A DNA stretch of 64,000 nucleotides. It comes from Hofstenia miamia. Taxonomy: Eukaryota; Xenacoelomorpha; Acoela. Location of the stretch: the NCBI GenBank assembly GCA_004352715.1, contig SCFE01000098.1:107812-171811 (forward strand), read 5' to 3'. This document shows positions 34,346-45,100 of the stretch, piece by piece; the stretch's first letter is position 1; each line of letters starts with the position of its first letter. The translations under genes were made by a program, and so were the position numbers. The notes under the pieces were generated by a model that had not been told where the DNA came from, searched no databases, and saw only the letters and a program-made list of their open reading frames with translations.

Positions 34346-35043
34346 TGCTTAGCAACGTTTATAAAGCATTTAGTAGATTTCATTTTTATAATTCTGCTAC
34401 AAGCAGAAAAAACTGCATTATGCAACATTAAAATTGCTGCCAGTCAAAGAAAAAATCAATGACAAACATATTATCATTGCCATTTCATTACAAGCAAATT
34501 CATAATTTTATAATTATGAAATATTTGTATTGGTACTTTGAAAAATGTACTGGCTTATATACTTCAACAATGCACTAATAATTTTGAGTATAATAAATTT
34601 AAATTGAACATTTTTATTTTAAATAAATTTAGAAACAAATTTTCGAAGCATCGTTAAAAATATATTGTCAATAAACTTTGTTCTTGTTAACAAGCAATAT
34701 TCATTTAGTGCTAAAGTTTTGCATAAATTATTCTTATAATAACTTGAATATTAACATATTAAATATCTAAAGCATCGATTATATTGGTTCAACATCGATT
34801 CTTCGTGTTGATTTCATTTGCAATGGCGGGAATTTAGTTCACATTATTCCTCAAGTTGGTTTAATTTGATGTATTCAATATTGAAAGCGCCTGTTTACAT
34901 GGTTTCTTTTTGCTGATATTTATCAAGCAATATAAAAAATAATATGCTAACTTCATTCATTTACCTATCCTAATTAACACAGACCAGGTGTTTGCTGTAA
35001 TTATTGCTGGTATTTAAGCGAAAAGGCCAAATATTATAAAGAA

Positions 35044-35361
35044 NNNNNNNNNNNNNNNNNNNNNNNNNNNNNNNNNNNNNNNNNNNNNNNNNNNNNNNNN
35101 NNNNNNNNNNNNNNNNNNNNNNNNNNNNNNNNNNNNNNNNNNNNNNNNNNNNNNNNNNNNNNNNNNNNNNNNNNNNNNNNNNNNNNNNNNNNNNNNNNNN
35201 NNNNNNNNNNNNNNNNNNNNNNNNNNNNNNNNNNNNNNNNNNNNNNNNNNNNNNNNNNNNNNNNNNNNNNNNNNNNNNNNNNNNNNNNNNNNNNNNNNNN
35301 NNNNNNNNNNNNNNNNNNNNNNNNNNNNNNNNNNNNNNNNNNNNNNNNNNNNNNNNNNNNN
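35044..35361. other. Assembly gap, 318 N, beside (TA)n
   Basis: The right edge is (TA)n (35362-35410, broken by one CAG). The left edge is unique sequence. Confidence 0.99.
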
Positions 35362-35708
35362 TATATATATATATATATATATATACAGTATATATATATA
35401 TATATATATACATTAGATAGTCACATAGGGTACCTGATGAATCCGATTGGTTTTTGGGTCCTGTCGGCTTCGAGTACAACGATTAGATTTATTATTTATA
35501 AAATATTGATGTTATTCACATCTTGAAATGAGAAATATCGAAGATGTTAAGTAATACGAATAAATTGCTGTTTCTATGTCAGAAAATGATTGATGTTAAT
35601 GATCATTTGATTGGAGAAAGATAGTCAACGTCATATCAAATTCAACTTTTCGGGTCCATGTTTGCCTCATATTGTCACTCTCTAATATATATGTATATAT
35701 ATATATAT

Positions 35709-35865
35709 NNNNNNNNNNNNNNNNNNNNNNNNNNNNNNNNNNNNNNNNNNNNNNNNNNNNNNNNNNNNNNNNNNNNNNNNNNNNNNNNNNNNNNNNNNNN
35801 NNNNNNNNNNNNNNNNNNNNNNNNNNNNNNNNNNNNNNNNNNNNNNNNNNNNNNNNNNNNNNNNN
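35709..35865. other. Assembly gap, 157 N, inside (TA)n
   Basis: (TA)n on both sides. Confidence 0.99.
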
Positions 35866-35873
35866 TATATATA

Positions 35874-35914
<41 letters not shown>

Positions 35915-36295
35915 ATAGCAATGTGCCTTTATGCGGTTAGCGCATAAGCAAAATATTATGTTAAATGATATCTGCCTCTGACATCCCAGTCAATATTTAT
36001 ATAATTTATTTTTATATATTACATGTGGCAATTATATTTTGACTTGCGCAAGTTCATGTTAATGTGAGTATTCCGATTATTCAATTAATATTTGCTTTCA
36101 ATTCTATGGGGAGTTTATATTAGGAATTTATTGAATTCGTCAAACGATTTCATCATGATGAACAAATGTAAACACGTATTCATGCACTATTGAAATTGCT
36201 TGACAAAGAGAGTCACTGATGTGGACCATTAAAAAACTGGCCCAAATTATAACAAACATTTGGAAATTGCTTACAAAACTCTTATGAATAGCCTA

Positions 36296-36484
36296 TAAGA
36301 CGTTTAGAAGACGTTTAGAAGACGTCTAGAAGACGTCTAGAAGACGTTTAGAAGACGTTTAGAAGACACTTAGAAGACGTTTAGAAGACGTTTAGAAGAT
36401 GTTTAGAAGACGTCTACAAGACGTTTAGAAAACGTTTTAGAACATCATTTGGTGGACACTAGATGGCATTCAGCAACGTTTAGA
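36296..36484 (+). repeat. 11-bp subterminal array, second left-type copy
   Basis: About a dozen AGAAGACGTTT/AGAAGACGTCT units, then the GGTGGACACTAGATGGC block and a GCAACGTTTAGAAA motif. The same order occurs in reverse complement at 40045-40262, so this is the inner part of a left terminus. Confidence 0.85.
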
Positions 36485-36786
36485 AATTGTGTTTTAATCG
36501 ATATTTGTATGAGCTATCATGTTTTTTGCGCGAAATTGAATGTTTTACGTGACCAATTGAAAGTTTTAGATAGAAGGATGGGATATTTCGAATTGATGTT
36601 TGTAAAGAGAAATGAGCAGTAATAAAGGTGTGATAAGCAATGCGCATTTAGAATTTGTTTGTGATATGCATTTGAAACATTTTGAAGATGATATAAATAC
36701 CTAGCTCCAGAAGCCATTCCCAATAAACAATAAAACGTTTAGAAGACGTCTTATAACACGTCTTAAAATGGTTTAGAAGACGGTTA

Positions 36787-37079
36787 GGGAAGTGATCCAA
36801 ATTCAATACGTTAACAAGTGAAAATGCAACCGTAAACAACAATTCTATCTTCAAATATCTGCATACGCCTAATAAATTGATTTGCATAGATATATTTGAA
36901 GAAATGTGCAGAACCTAAATGTGTCAAAGTTATTTGTAATAACATTTGCGGAAAAAACATCCCTTTAACGTAAACTTCAGCTTTAGCGAATTTATTTTAA
37001 GTGTAAGTTAACGATTTGGTTTACGGTCATCTTAACGTACAACACAATTTGTTAACGTATTGAATTTGGATCACTTCCC
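36787..37079. mobile_element. 293-bp MITE with 31-bp inverted repeats and TTA duplication, PIF/Harbinger-like
   Basis: The ends start GGGAAGTGATCC and are perfect inverted repeats for about 31 bp; a CCGTAAAC pair continues the symmetry inside. TTA flanks it on both sides (36784-36786 and 37080-37082). Removing the element and one TTA restores a continuous 11-bp repeat array, which proves insertion. The 3-bp TTA duplication is characteristic of PIF/Harbinger elements. No coding capacity. Confidence 0.85.
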
Positions 37080-37084
37080 TTAGA

Positions 37085-37375
37085 AGACCTTTAGAAAATG
37101 TTTAGAAATGGTATCAATGTCAGGTGTAAAAGGCGTCTTTGAAACGTTTAGAAATGATTTAGAAGACGTTTAGATGACGTTTACAAGACGTTTAGAAAAC
37201 GTTTAGAAATTGCATCTATGTCAGGTGTAGAAGACGTCTACAAGACGTTTAGAATACATTTTAGAACATCATTTGGTGGACATTAGATGACATTGAGCAA
37301 CGTTTAGAAATGGTGTTTTATACGACGTTTAGAAGACGTATCTTAAGACGTCTTACAACGTGTTATACCATTATA
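37085..37375 (+). repeat. 11-bp array of the nested element
   Basis: Continuation of the AGAAGACGTTT array to the right of the MITE, with two copies of a TCAGGTGTA(G/A)AAG spacer. Confidence 0.8.
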
Positions 37376-38260
37376 AGAGGGGTATAAAACCTTTTATTGT
37401 TTATTGGGTTGCCCCATATGTGTTGATGTTTACCCGTCATAATTGCATGCGCTCTAATTAATCACTACATTACTGCATTTGTGTTTATGTGGTTTGTCTC
37501 GCGATTGTTTTCATTACCTCTACTCCTCACTGTCGTGCTCTGTGTTGGGTTTAACGTGTAAACGTATCTCTTTTTTGGATTATGGTTAACAAATGCAGCG
37601 TTTTTGGATGTCGTTCAAATACAGAAATTGAGAAATATACTCCTATTTACAAAGTGCCCAACGATCCATTTCTCAGAAAACGATGGCTGGGAGATTCGCC
37701 AAACACCCCAAAAAGTTTACCAAAAACAGTATATATGTGTGCTACGCATTGGCCAAAAAATGTTGAGATGTAAAGATTAAATGGTCGTTATAAAATTCCT
37801 GTAGATCCACCCTCCATATTTAATGTTTCTGGATTACATCGTAAGCAAGTTCAAACATCACAACCACGAACAAAAAGCTTAAAGTTACTTGACAAAATAA
37901 ATATCGCTAGATCACGAGAGGCTGATGAAATGTATGAGTTTCGTGATGTAGATAAGATCCAGATGCATTCTTTTGTCAATAAAATTAGAGAGATGCCAGA
38001 ATTCGTTGTTTCTCAAGTAAAATGCGAAGAAAACTCTAGTTTTGAAATAGAATTGTATCGATTTTGTGGAAGGAAGGAATCTAAATCGTTATGCTATTGG
38101 TTTCAATTAGCTATTGATTTTGAATTTGACGAAATGTGTCTCTTATCAGCCTTCAAACATAGTGAAAACTTATTATCTTCCTTAAAGCATCTTGTTGGGA
38201 AAAATGGCCGGCATTATTGCAGAATAGCACCCTCAATAAAAAATAAAATTTTGTACATAT

Positions 38261-38912
38261 TTATACCTTATTTTTTATGCTGATTTCAAATATCATAATC
38301 ATTTTTTAACAAATTATTAATGGATAATCTCTATGGAAACTAAAATAATATGGCGGTTAGTATAAGAATAGAATTATAGCGGACTTGGGTTAGGGTTTAG
38401 GTTTAGAAAACAATAAAGAAATAAGGTTTTGGGTTAGGGTTTAGGTTTATAAAATACTAAAGAAATAAGCTTTTGGGTTAGGGTATAGGGTTAAAAAATA
38501 ATAAAAAGCTTTTGGCTTAGGGTTTAGGTCTATAAAATAGTACAAAAATATGGATTTGGGTTAGGGTTTAAGTATAGGAAAATTTATTTCGGACTTGGTT
38601 TAGGGACTAGGTTTATAAAATAATAAAGAAATAAGCTTTTGGGTTAGGGTTTACGTCTATAAATAATGCAAAAATAATTTTTTTGGGTTAGGGTTTAGGT
38701 TTATAAAATATCAGAAATCTTGGAAAAAGTGTACTGTAATAAGAAATTACTTAAAATTTTATTTAATAATTTGTAATCCAAGGCTATTTGTCGTGGCTAT
38801 TACGTTTGTTACTATGGAGATAATGAATATTTTCAAATAATAATTTGCTAAATTTAAGTTTCTGGTAAAAATGATTATGATATTTGAAATCAGCATAAAA
38901 AATAAGGTATAA
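38261..38912. mobile_element. 652-bp inverted-repeat element inserted in the THAP gene
   Basis: Near-perfect inverted arms at 38261-38308 and 38866-38912 (TTATACCTTATTTTTTATGC and its complement). Weaker symmetry extends inward to about 38345 and 38800. Its core is the telomere-like minisatellite. No ORF. The target duplication is unclear. Confidence 0.75.
38388..38712 (+). repeat. Telomere-like minisatellite, period about 43 bp
   Basis: Eight units, each with GGGTTAGGGTTTAGG followed by TTTATAAAAT and an A-rich AAGAAATAAGC linker. The GGGTTAGGG starts are about 39-44 bp apart (about 38388, 38431, 38475, 38515, 38558, 38597, 38641, 38685). It is the clean counterpart of the 3045-3430 repeat. 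Confidence 0.85.
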
Positions 38913-40082
38913 TAAGGTACTATTCTGCAATAACGCCAAAACGTATACCAACATTTGAAAATTTAACGGGATTACCAAAAAAGAGAAATTATTCTTTAAC
39001 CAATGAGACCGGCAATGCTTTGCAATCGACAACATCATGTTTAATAGCTTTAACTCATTACGTTTTGAATGAATTAAATTGGGATATTACATTCTTCTTG
39101 GCCAATTCCAATCGGACATTTTAGAGTCGACTTTCGGCCAGTATAGTCAAATGAATGCTGCAAACTTCTACATATTTTATGAAAATTTTTTTTACAGTTT
39201 TAGGATTGATTCTATAAGACGTTTATTAAAAATGTGGATTTTAAAGATGTTCATGATAAAACCTATTGCAAAGATTGCGAATTGTTGCATAAATAGAATA
39301 GATGAAGATTTGCACATAATTGATGATATACCTTCAGATGAGAACGTAATGCAATGTTCTAAAGAAGATGCTTTTATTTGCTACCTAGCTTACAAATTCT
39401 CTTTACACAATGATACAGACGATGAAGAAAGTCATTTATTTAAATTGTTTTTTGATAACATCAATCGTGGTAAACTGACTCAACCAAACAAATCATTGCT
39501 GTCATTTGTTATTTTAGCACATTCATTCTACTGTACCACAGAAAATATTGCTTGCAGAAAGTACATGTTTCAATGTCTTCAATATATCGTTGATGCCATT
39601 GATTTTTCTACTAATGTGAAATGCTTAACATCCTTAATCAATATCCTATCAAAAAGATTTTGAACAAAAGCTCAGAACTGTCGATATCTAATTTAAAAAA
39701 AAACTTGCAAAAATATTGGTAAATATAGCTTGGTGCATTGATTTTAATATTCTCTGATGCATTATATACTAAACACTATTTTTAAATAAATTCATTGAGC
39801 ATATTTTATATGTAAAACTAGATGTTTTCTGTTGTTATTTGGGTATTAAGGTAATTCTAAATTTATTTAATTCATTTATAAAACATTAATGCAATTATAC
39901 ACATTTAAACAACAATTTTGTAAGTCGTACATTGAGAAGTTTAATTTTAGCGTTTAATATTTTGGCCTTCAAAGATTTTCAGGAATTAGTTGTGTTCATG
40001 GCCTTATTGTTTAGTACTCCTTGATATATACATTTAACACCATTTTAAACGTTGCTGAACGCCATCTAGTGTCCACTAATGA

Positions 40083-40262
40083 TATTGTAAAACGCCTTTT
40101 AAACGTCTTCAAAACTTCTTCTAGATATCTTCTAGACGTCTTCTAAACCATTTCTAAACGTCCTAAGGACGTCTTCCACACCTGACATAGATGCCATTTC
40201 TAAGCGCCTTCTAGACGTCTTCTAAGCCATTTTAAGACGTGTTATAAGACGTCTTCTAAACC
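40083..40262 (-). repeat. 11-bp subterminal array, right end
   Basis: The array in reverse complement (AAACGTCTTCT and variants), leading to the terminal repeat that ends at 40279. Confidence 0.85.
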
Positions 40263-41874
40263 TTTTATTGTTTATTGGGTAAGAACGCTGTGGTAACAGG
40301 GTAAAATTTCGACCATAGCGCGCCCGCGAAAATGCACTATTAGGCGCATGCTTATTCCCTCGGCACACGAAATTAGTTAGGTAACAATTGGCATGTACTT
40401 TGTTACTCTAATTTTGGCTGTGAATCACTGAGTTGGCGAGAGCCATGTTTAGTTAGATGTTTAGTCACACAATCTAGCTTACTTTTTACTGAGGCAATCT
40501 CTATTAAACAACGTTTGCTATATTACACAGCCCTTAGTGCTATTCTTTGCCAAACGTCATTTACAGTTTTTGCTGGTATCTACTATAGATGTTATTTTTC
40601 TTGCCCTTGCAAGCAAAATTCACTAATTTAGTCGATGCTAGAATCAGTGGCATAGCATGCAAAATGTTGGACCAGGGCCACCTGGTATAAAATTTTCATA
40701 AACGATTTTTCAATACAAAGTTAATTTCATGTTAATTCAACATTATTTTATGTACATCTGTGTATATTTTGCAATGTGAAATCAAGATATCTATGGTATG
40801 ACTATACAACATGTGCATTTCCATTTTCTGATTGACCAATTCAGTGGGCTATGTGTTGTGTTGTACCATTAAATTTAAATCATTGATATCCTTTTGGTAA
40901 AAGTGTTGTAGCTCTAGTACATGTATATGCTACCAAAACAATTAATGGTAATATCCATAATGCGATTTTTAAGCGTTACAAGCAACAATTTATGCACCTT
41001 GATTTCCAAGCATTCTAGCATAATGAAACTCCGCCATAAAACTTTTCAAAATCACACCAGGAAATTAGATTGACCAAGTGCATCATGTCATTTTGTAAAT
41101 CACAGAAACAACAAGCGAAATTATTTAGTCAAGAAAATCGGAAAATCTTTTGTCAGCAGTAGATGTCTATAGGTATGTTTTAAGAATGCATGCATCAGGA
41201 GGTTGATGTAAGGAATGATTGTCAAAACAATACCTGCCAATATTTCAAAGAATGTTGTTTTATGTAAAACTGTATAATTTATTTATAATAATTTTGTCAT
41301 ACTAAGATAGAACTTACTCTCAATTATCGAAGCTCTGAATTGACCGATATTATTCTAAATTATTATTATTCTGATTCATTAAAGCTGCCAATTAAGATGT
41401 TATCCATGACTAGGAAAAGATTAAAACTTCATTCATAAATAATTTCATTCAAGGTAGCACCATGTAGAAACAAGTTTAAGCAGTTCCTTTTGCAGCTGAA
41501 AAATTCTATATATTTTTTTTTTAAATATTATTGCAATGCCATATACATTTCTGCATGCTAGCTATGAAAAGAAACAAAATAATTTTTTAGAAAAAATCAA
41601 ATATATTTTACATTTTTTTACTCATGCATCATGTTATGGAGGCTCAATTTAACCCAAGATTTAATATATATGCAACATTAAATTGAACGCATTCTTAAAC
41701 ACTACAACGTGTTGTTACAAAAAACGTAGGTTAGGCAATACCGCGAGTCTTGAATATAAAATTCTTTGTTAGCCAATAATATTTCGCAAGGAGCCCATCA
41801 CTAAAGGCCCTACGAAAAGCAATTAATTTCACGGTGATTGATTTCATTACACGTCGCGTTAGTACGAAGATATC

Positions 41875-41975
41875 TTTAACAAAATTCATTTCGGTAACTG
41901 TAAAAGGTGCACACAACTTGTTTATGCACATTTTTTGACATGCCTAACATGGCCATGTCTAGTAATACGTCATAA
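41875..41975 (+). repeat. Internal inverted repeat, left arm
   Basis: Pairs with 43125-43215. The core GTAAAAGGTGCACACAACTT continues with TGTTTATGCACA, followed by ACATGCCTA and CATGTCTA blocks. About 30 bp are perfect and the flanks are diverged. Confidence 0.8.
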
Positions 41976-43124
41976 CATATTGAAGCTATCAATTACGATA
42001 CCTAAAAGCTCATAAGATTTTCTTCAACTGAAACAATTATTGAATGTATAATACGATAGTTTCTAGAAAAATTAATAGTAATATTGCATGATACAGTAAT
42101 GAATTACACCTTTCGTATAACAGTAAGAGTTTTCTATAGATTAAGAGTACGATTTACTAATCTGAAATTCATTCGCACAATTAAAGGTATTCGATATTTT
42201 ACTAAAGCTGTAAATTTCGAATCTGAGTTGTGTGCAACCAAAAATTCTCTCAGGTTTTTCACAAATTGCAGTTAACATTGCAACGTGTATGTAATAATTC
42301 AATCAATTACAAAATTTATTTTCATTTTGCAGCGCTAGTATTTCAATTTTATAATTTTTTTATTTGTATATTAATTACAAATTATACTAATTCTGGATAT
42401 GACACATAATATGCACCAATATTTGTCCGCAGATGTTTCCTAAAACTGGTATCAACTGTAGAAGTACAGTTACTGTATGGTTGCCAAATATCTATTTTTA
42501 ATAAGCAGGTTGGAAATCCCTACAGCCGGCCTATCTTAAAAAAAGCTACTGGTGGCAAGCTCTAATTTTTATGATTTAGACCTGCTATTTCAAGATGTGC
42601 AAAGCCAAGATGATTCTTCTTAGTTTTTCTTAATCGTTCTAATCCATGCATCGATGCGTTTGCATTCATCTTTGTAGAACCTTATATGGTTTTGCATTGA
42701 GGAATACTTGAGGTTAATTGTATTTCACCATTAAAGGTAAGCCTTTCTTTAACCTTACTAAATTATTAAATAATTTCTCTTCCTTTGATTCCCTCTTGTT
42801 ATAAGTGTATGCAGTAGAATATTATTAAGGTTGCTGTTCAAATATCCAATAAATCATTAGAGAATGAGATATTCTAAATACAATGCAATTGCAAAATAAA
42901 TTATTGTCATATTGACTCTGTACAAGTGTACAGCTGTGTTTACCTTACACCACGAATCAGACGGTATAAGCAAAGGTGCATTAGGCTCATACAGAACAAA
43001 TAGTAATAGACTTCACCTAGTGTTCGTTAGTGAAATAATTTCCACCAAAATGTTTAAGTACGCTTATAACTAATGAAAGATCACCCACTTCCTCACAAAA
43101 CTTAGCAAGCAAATCATGAATAGG

Positions 43125-43215
43125 TTTAGACATGACCTTGCTAGGCATGTTAAAAGCTGTGTGCATAAACAAGTTGTGTGCACCTTTTACAAGGTACTCG
43201 ATTCATTTTATTAAC
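43125..43215 (-). repeat. Internal inverted repeat, right arm
   Basis: Reverse-complement partner of 41875-41975, about 1.2 kb away. Together they could be the ends of an element nested in the hAT-like unit. Confidence 0.8.
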
Positions 43216-43475
43216 GGGTCCAGTACCTACTGGCCCTTGATCTTTGTTGATTGGCTATTAAGAGAATGTGTAGCAAATCTGATAGCATTATAAAATCTAG
43301 CTCCGTCGTTTCTAGATATTTTTAATTAATATGCAACTTTATATATTAAACGTAATATTTAAGTTCAATTACTACAAAATATTGACATTTGCCTTCTCTT
43401 CAAACATTCAGTTTTACATATTTTTACAACAATTTCTGGTGGGGCCAGCCCCTAAAGACGCGACGCCACTGGCTA

Positions 43476-43507
<32 letters not shown>

Positions 43508-43631
43508 NNNNNNNNNNNNNNNNNNNNNNNNNNNNNNNNNNNNNNNNNNNNNNNNNNNNNNNNNNNNNNNNNNNNNNNNNNNNNNNNNNNNNNNNNNNNN
43601 NNNNNNNNNNNNNNNNNNNNNNNNNNNNNNN
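43508..43631. other. Assembly gap, 124 N, inside (TA)n
   Basis: (TA)n on both sides; it lies between the hAT-like right end and the mariner copy. Confidence 0.99.
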
Positions 43632-43671
43632 ATATATATATAATATTAATATATATATATATATATATATA

Positions 43672-44748
43672 CAGGGTGTGTCAAAAGTAACTTGACTTTT
43701 AAACTAACTAAAAAAATTCAACCAATCATAGAAAAGATGATGAAATATTTCGTCATTATATAACTATATAAAGGGAATTTATGTAATTTTTCCAGTACTT
43801 TTTAACTTTAGATATAATAGATTTAGACACTAGACTGAAAATATTAAAACTATACAACGAAAATGGAGACAGTGCAACAGCGGCATTACATTCATACAAA
43901 ACAGCACACCACCTTCACAAAGACATTTTTTCTATTAAAGCTGTCACTAACATAAGAAAATTTGAAAAGACAAAATCCTTGCAAAATGCTGCTAAATCAA
44001 GGAGACTATTGCTCCAAGAAGACTAGAAACTAATGGTAATGAGTGCACTGAAAACTCTGTAAGATACAAATGTGCATGGCCATGCAAGTTCTTCTTCTAT
44101 TGCTGCAACTACTACAATTCTAAGGAAAATTATTTGTCGAATTCTTAAAGCATGTGGTATGTGGACATAAAAAATTGCCTTGCATCAAACTATCACTGAA
44201 TCAGACTATCATTATTGTATCAAATTTGCACAATGGATTTTAGCTAATGCTAATTTGCTCAATATGTTTGCACAACTAAGACAGAAACAAAAAATGCAGT
44301 CTGTTATTTTTCAGCAAGACAGTGCGCCGCCACACTACTCCAAACAAGCCAGGGATTTCATCAGCACTCAGTTGCCAGTTGAGCCTGTTATTGGCAGAGG
44401 TTTTGGTCATGTATGGCCTCCTAGCACCTGACCTGAGTCCACTTGACTTGTATTTGCCGTCACGAGTATATCATACATACATTCCAACCAACCTGGATGA
44501 TTTAAAAAGAAGTATCATACAAGAATTTGATTCACTTAACATTGATGAATTATATCGAGCTGTCCATAATATGATACCAAGATGTGAACTTACTATTGAG
44601 CAAAATCGAGGACTATTTGAACATTTATTTCAATATATCTGTAATTCCCCTTATTAGAGTTTGTTTATTTACATAAATTATTGTTTGGTTTCGAATAAAT
44701 ACAAAGTTATTGTAATTTGGAAAGTCGAGCTACTTTTGACACACCCTG
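43672..44748 (+). mobile_element. Degenerate, internally deleted mariner-family element with intact ends
   Basis: Terminal inverted repeats start CAGGGTGTGTCAAAAGTA at both ends with TA on each side. The interior carries a relic transposase on the plus strand. Helix-turn-helix-like frames from about 43820 have several stops. The catalytic middle has VIFQQDSAPPHYSK followed by WPPSTDLSPLDLYL, and the C-terminal part is open to 44656. The region holding the first catalytic aspartate is missing: sequence passes directly from CIKFAQWIL to the second-Asp segment, so it was deleted. Length 1077 bp. It sits in (TA)n, and the motif TAATATTAATATAT occurs on both flanks in the same orientation. Confidence 0.85.
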
Positions 44749-44761
44749 TATATATATAATA

Positions 44762-44814
<53 letters not shown>

Positions 44815-44824
44815 GTATATAATA

Positions 44825-44859
<35 letters not shown>
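44749..44859. repeat. (TA)n microsatellite
   Basis: About 110 bp of TA with two variant patches (AATATTAA, ACATATGT). Continues into a gap. Confidence 0.9.
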
Positions 44860-45005
44860 NNNNNNNNNNNNNNNNNNNNNNNNNNNNNNNNNNNNNNNNN
44901 NNNNNNNNNNNNNNNNNNNNNNNNNNNNNNNNNNNNNNNNNNNNNNNNNNNNNNNNNNNNNNNNNNNNNNNNNNNNNNNNNNNNNNNNNNNNNNNNNNNN
45001 NNNNN
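44860..45005. other. Assembly gap, 146 N, inside (TA)n
   Basis: (TA)n on both sides. Confidence 0.99.
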
Positions 45006-45041
<36 letters not shown>

Positions 45042-45046
45042 TATAT

Positions 45047-45100
45047 CAGTGGCGGTCCTTCCTTAGAGGCCAGGCCAATTTTTAACGAAAAGTGCATATA
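45047..45100 (+). mobile_element. hAT-type terminus fragment
   Basis: Begins CAGTGGCGGTCC and contains TTAGAGGCCAGGCC, which aligns with the reverse complement of the terminus at 43471 (TTTAGGGGCTGGCC). It is interrupted by the Tc1-like element at 45101. The other end was not found. Confidence 0.45.

Larger units (their letters stand above)
34346..36295. other. Interior or inserted DNA with two (TA)n-flanked gaps
   Basis: AT-rich sequence without a recognised gene, interrupted by gaps at 35044-35361 and 35709-35865. It probably includes a later insertion separating two parts of the left subterminal array. Confidence 0.35.
36719..37408. mobile_element. Short non-autonomous relative of the P-like element
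   Basis: It begins CCCAATAAACAATAAAACG and ends with the reverse complement of CCCAATAAACAATAAAAGG. It consists almost entirely of the 11-bp arrays plus the GGTGGACATTAGATGAC block and has no ORF. Excluding the MITE inside it, it is about 394 bp. It sits within the larger THAP element just upstream of the transposase ORF. Confidence 0.7.
37582..39663 (+). pseudogene. Broken THAP-domain P-type transposase
   Basis: ATG at 37582 opens a THAP zinc finger: C-x4-C (CSVFGC) at the start, a conserved tryptophan (KRWLGD) and a C-x2-H (CATHW) at the end. An in-frame TAA at 37771-37773 stops it, but the same frame continues GRYKIPVDPPSIF, the proline-rich segment usual just after a THAP domain, and stays open to about 38260. 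There a 652-bp inverted-repeat element interrupts the gene. Coding sequence resumes at about 38935, then shifts frame near 39082 and runs open to 39663 with LLGQFQSDILESTFGQY, the GxFQSDxLExxFGxYRQ signature of P/THAP9-like transposases. Lesions seen are one stop, one insertion and one frameshift. The catalytic core between the two halves is not fully recoverable. Confidence 0.8.
34165..40279 (+). mobile_element. P-element-like (THAP) transposon island, degenerate and nested
   Basis: The outer ends are inverted repeats: CCCAATAAACAATAAA at 34165 and its reverse complement ending at 40279. Inside both ends lie arrays of an 11-bp unit, AGAAGACGTTT, in opposite orientation, plus a shared subterminal block with a GGTGGACACTAGATGGC core. 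The core holds a broken THAP transposase (37582-39663). A second pair of identical-type ends at 36719 and 37408 marks a short nested relative, so which left end originally belonged with the right end at 40279 is not certain. A second left-type array at 36296-36484 and two N gaps show further insertions. Flanking 8-bp duplications expected of P elements were not found for any pairing. THAP-type transposases cut and paste DNA in the nucleus; this copy looks inactive. Confidence 0.65.
40645..43471. mobile_element. hAT-like element, 2.8 kb, non-coding
   Basis: The left end is CAGTGGCATAGC; the right end, reverse complemented, is CAGTGGCGTCGC. Both are followed by a GGGCCACC/GGCCCCACC box. The flanking octamers GCTAGAAT (40637-40644) and GCTAGTAT (43472-43479) match at 7 of 8 positions, as expected of hAT target duplications. 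I found no transposase in the interior, so it is non-autonomous or completely decayed. It carries a large internal inverted repeat. Confidence 0.65.

Noticed and set aside
34165-40279. Target-site duplication of the P-like island
   Set aside because: None of the pairings among left ends 34165 and 36719 and right ends 37408 and 40279 gives matching 8-bp (or TTAA) flanks.
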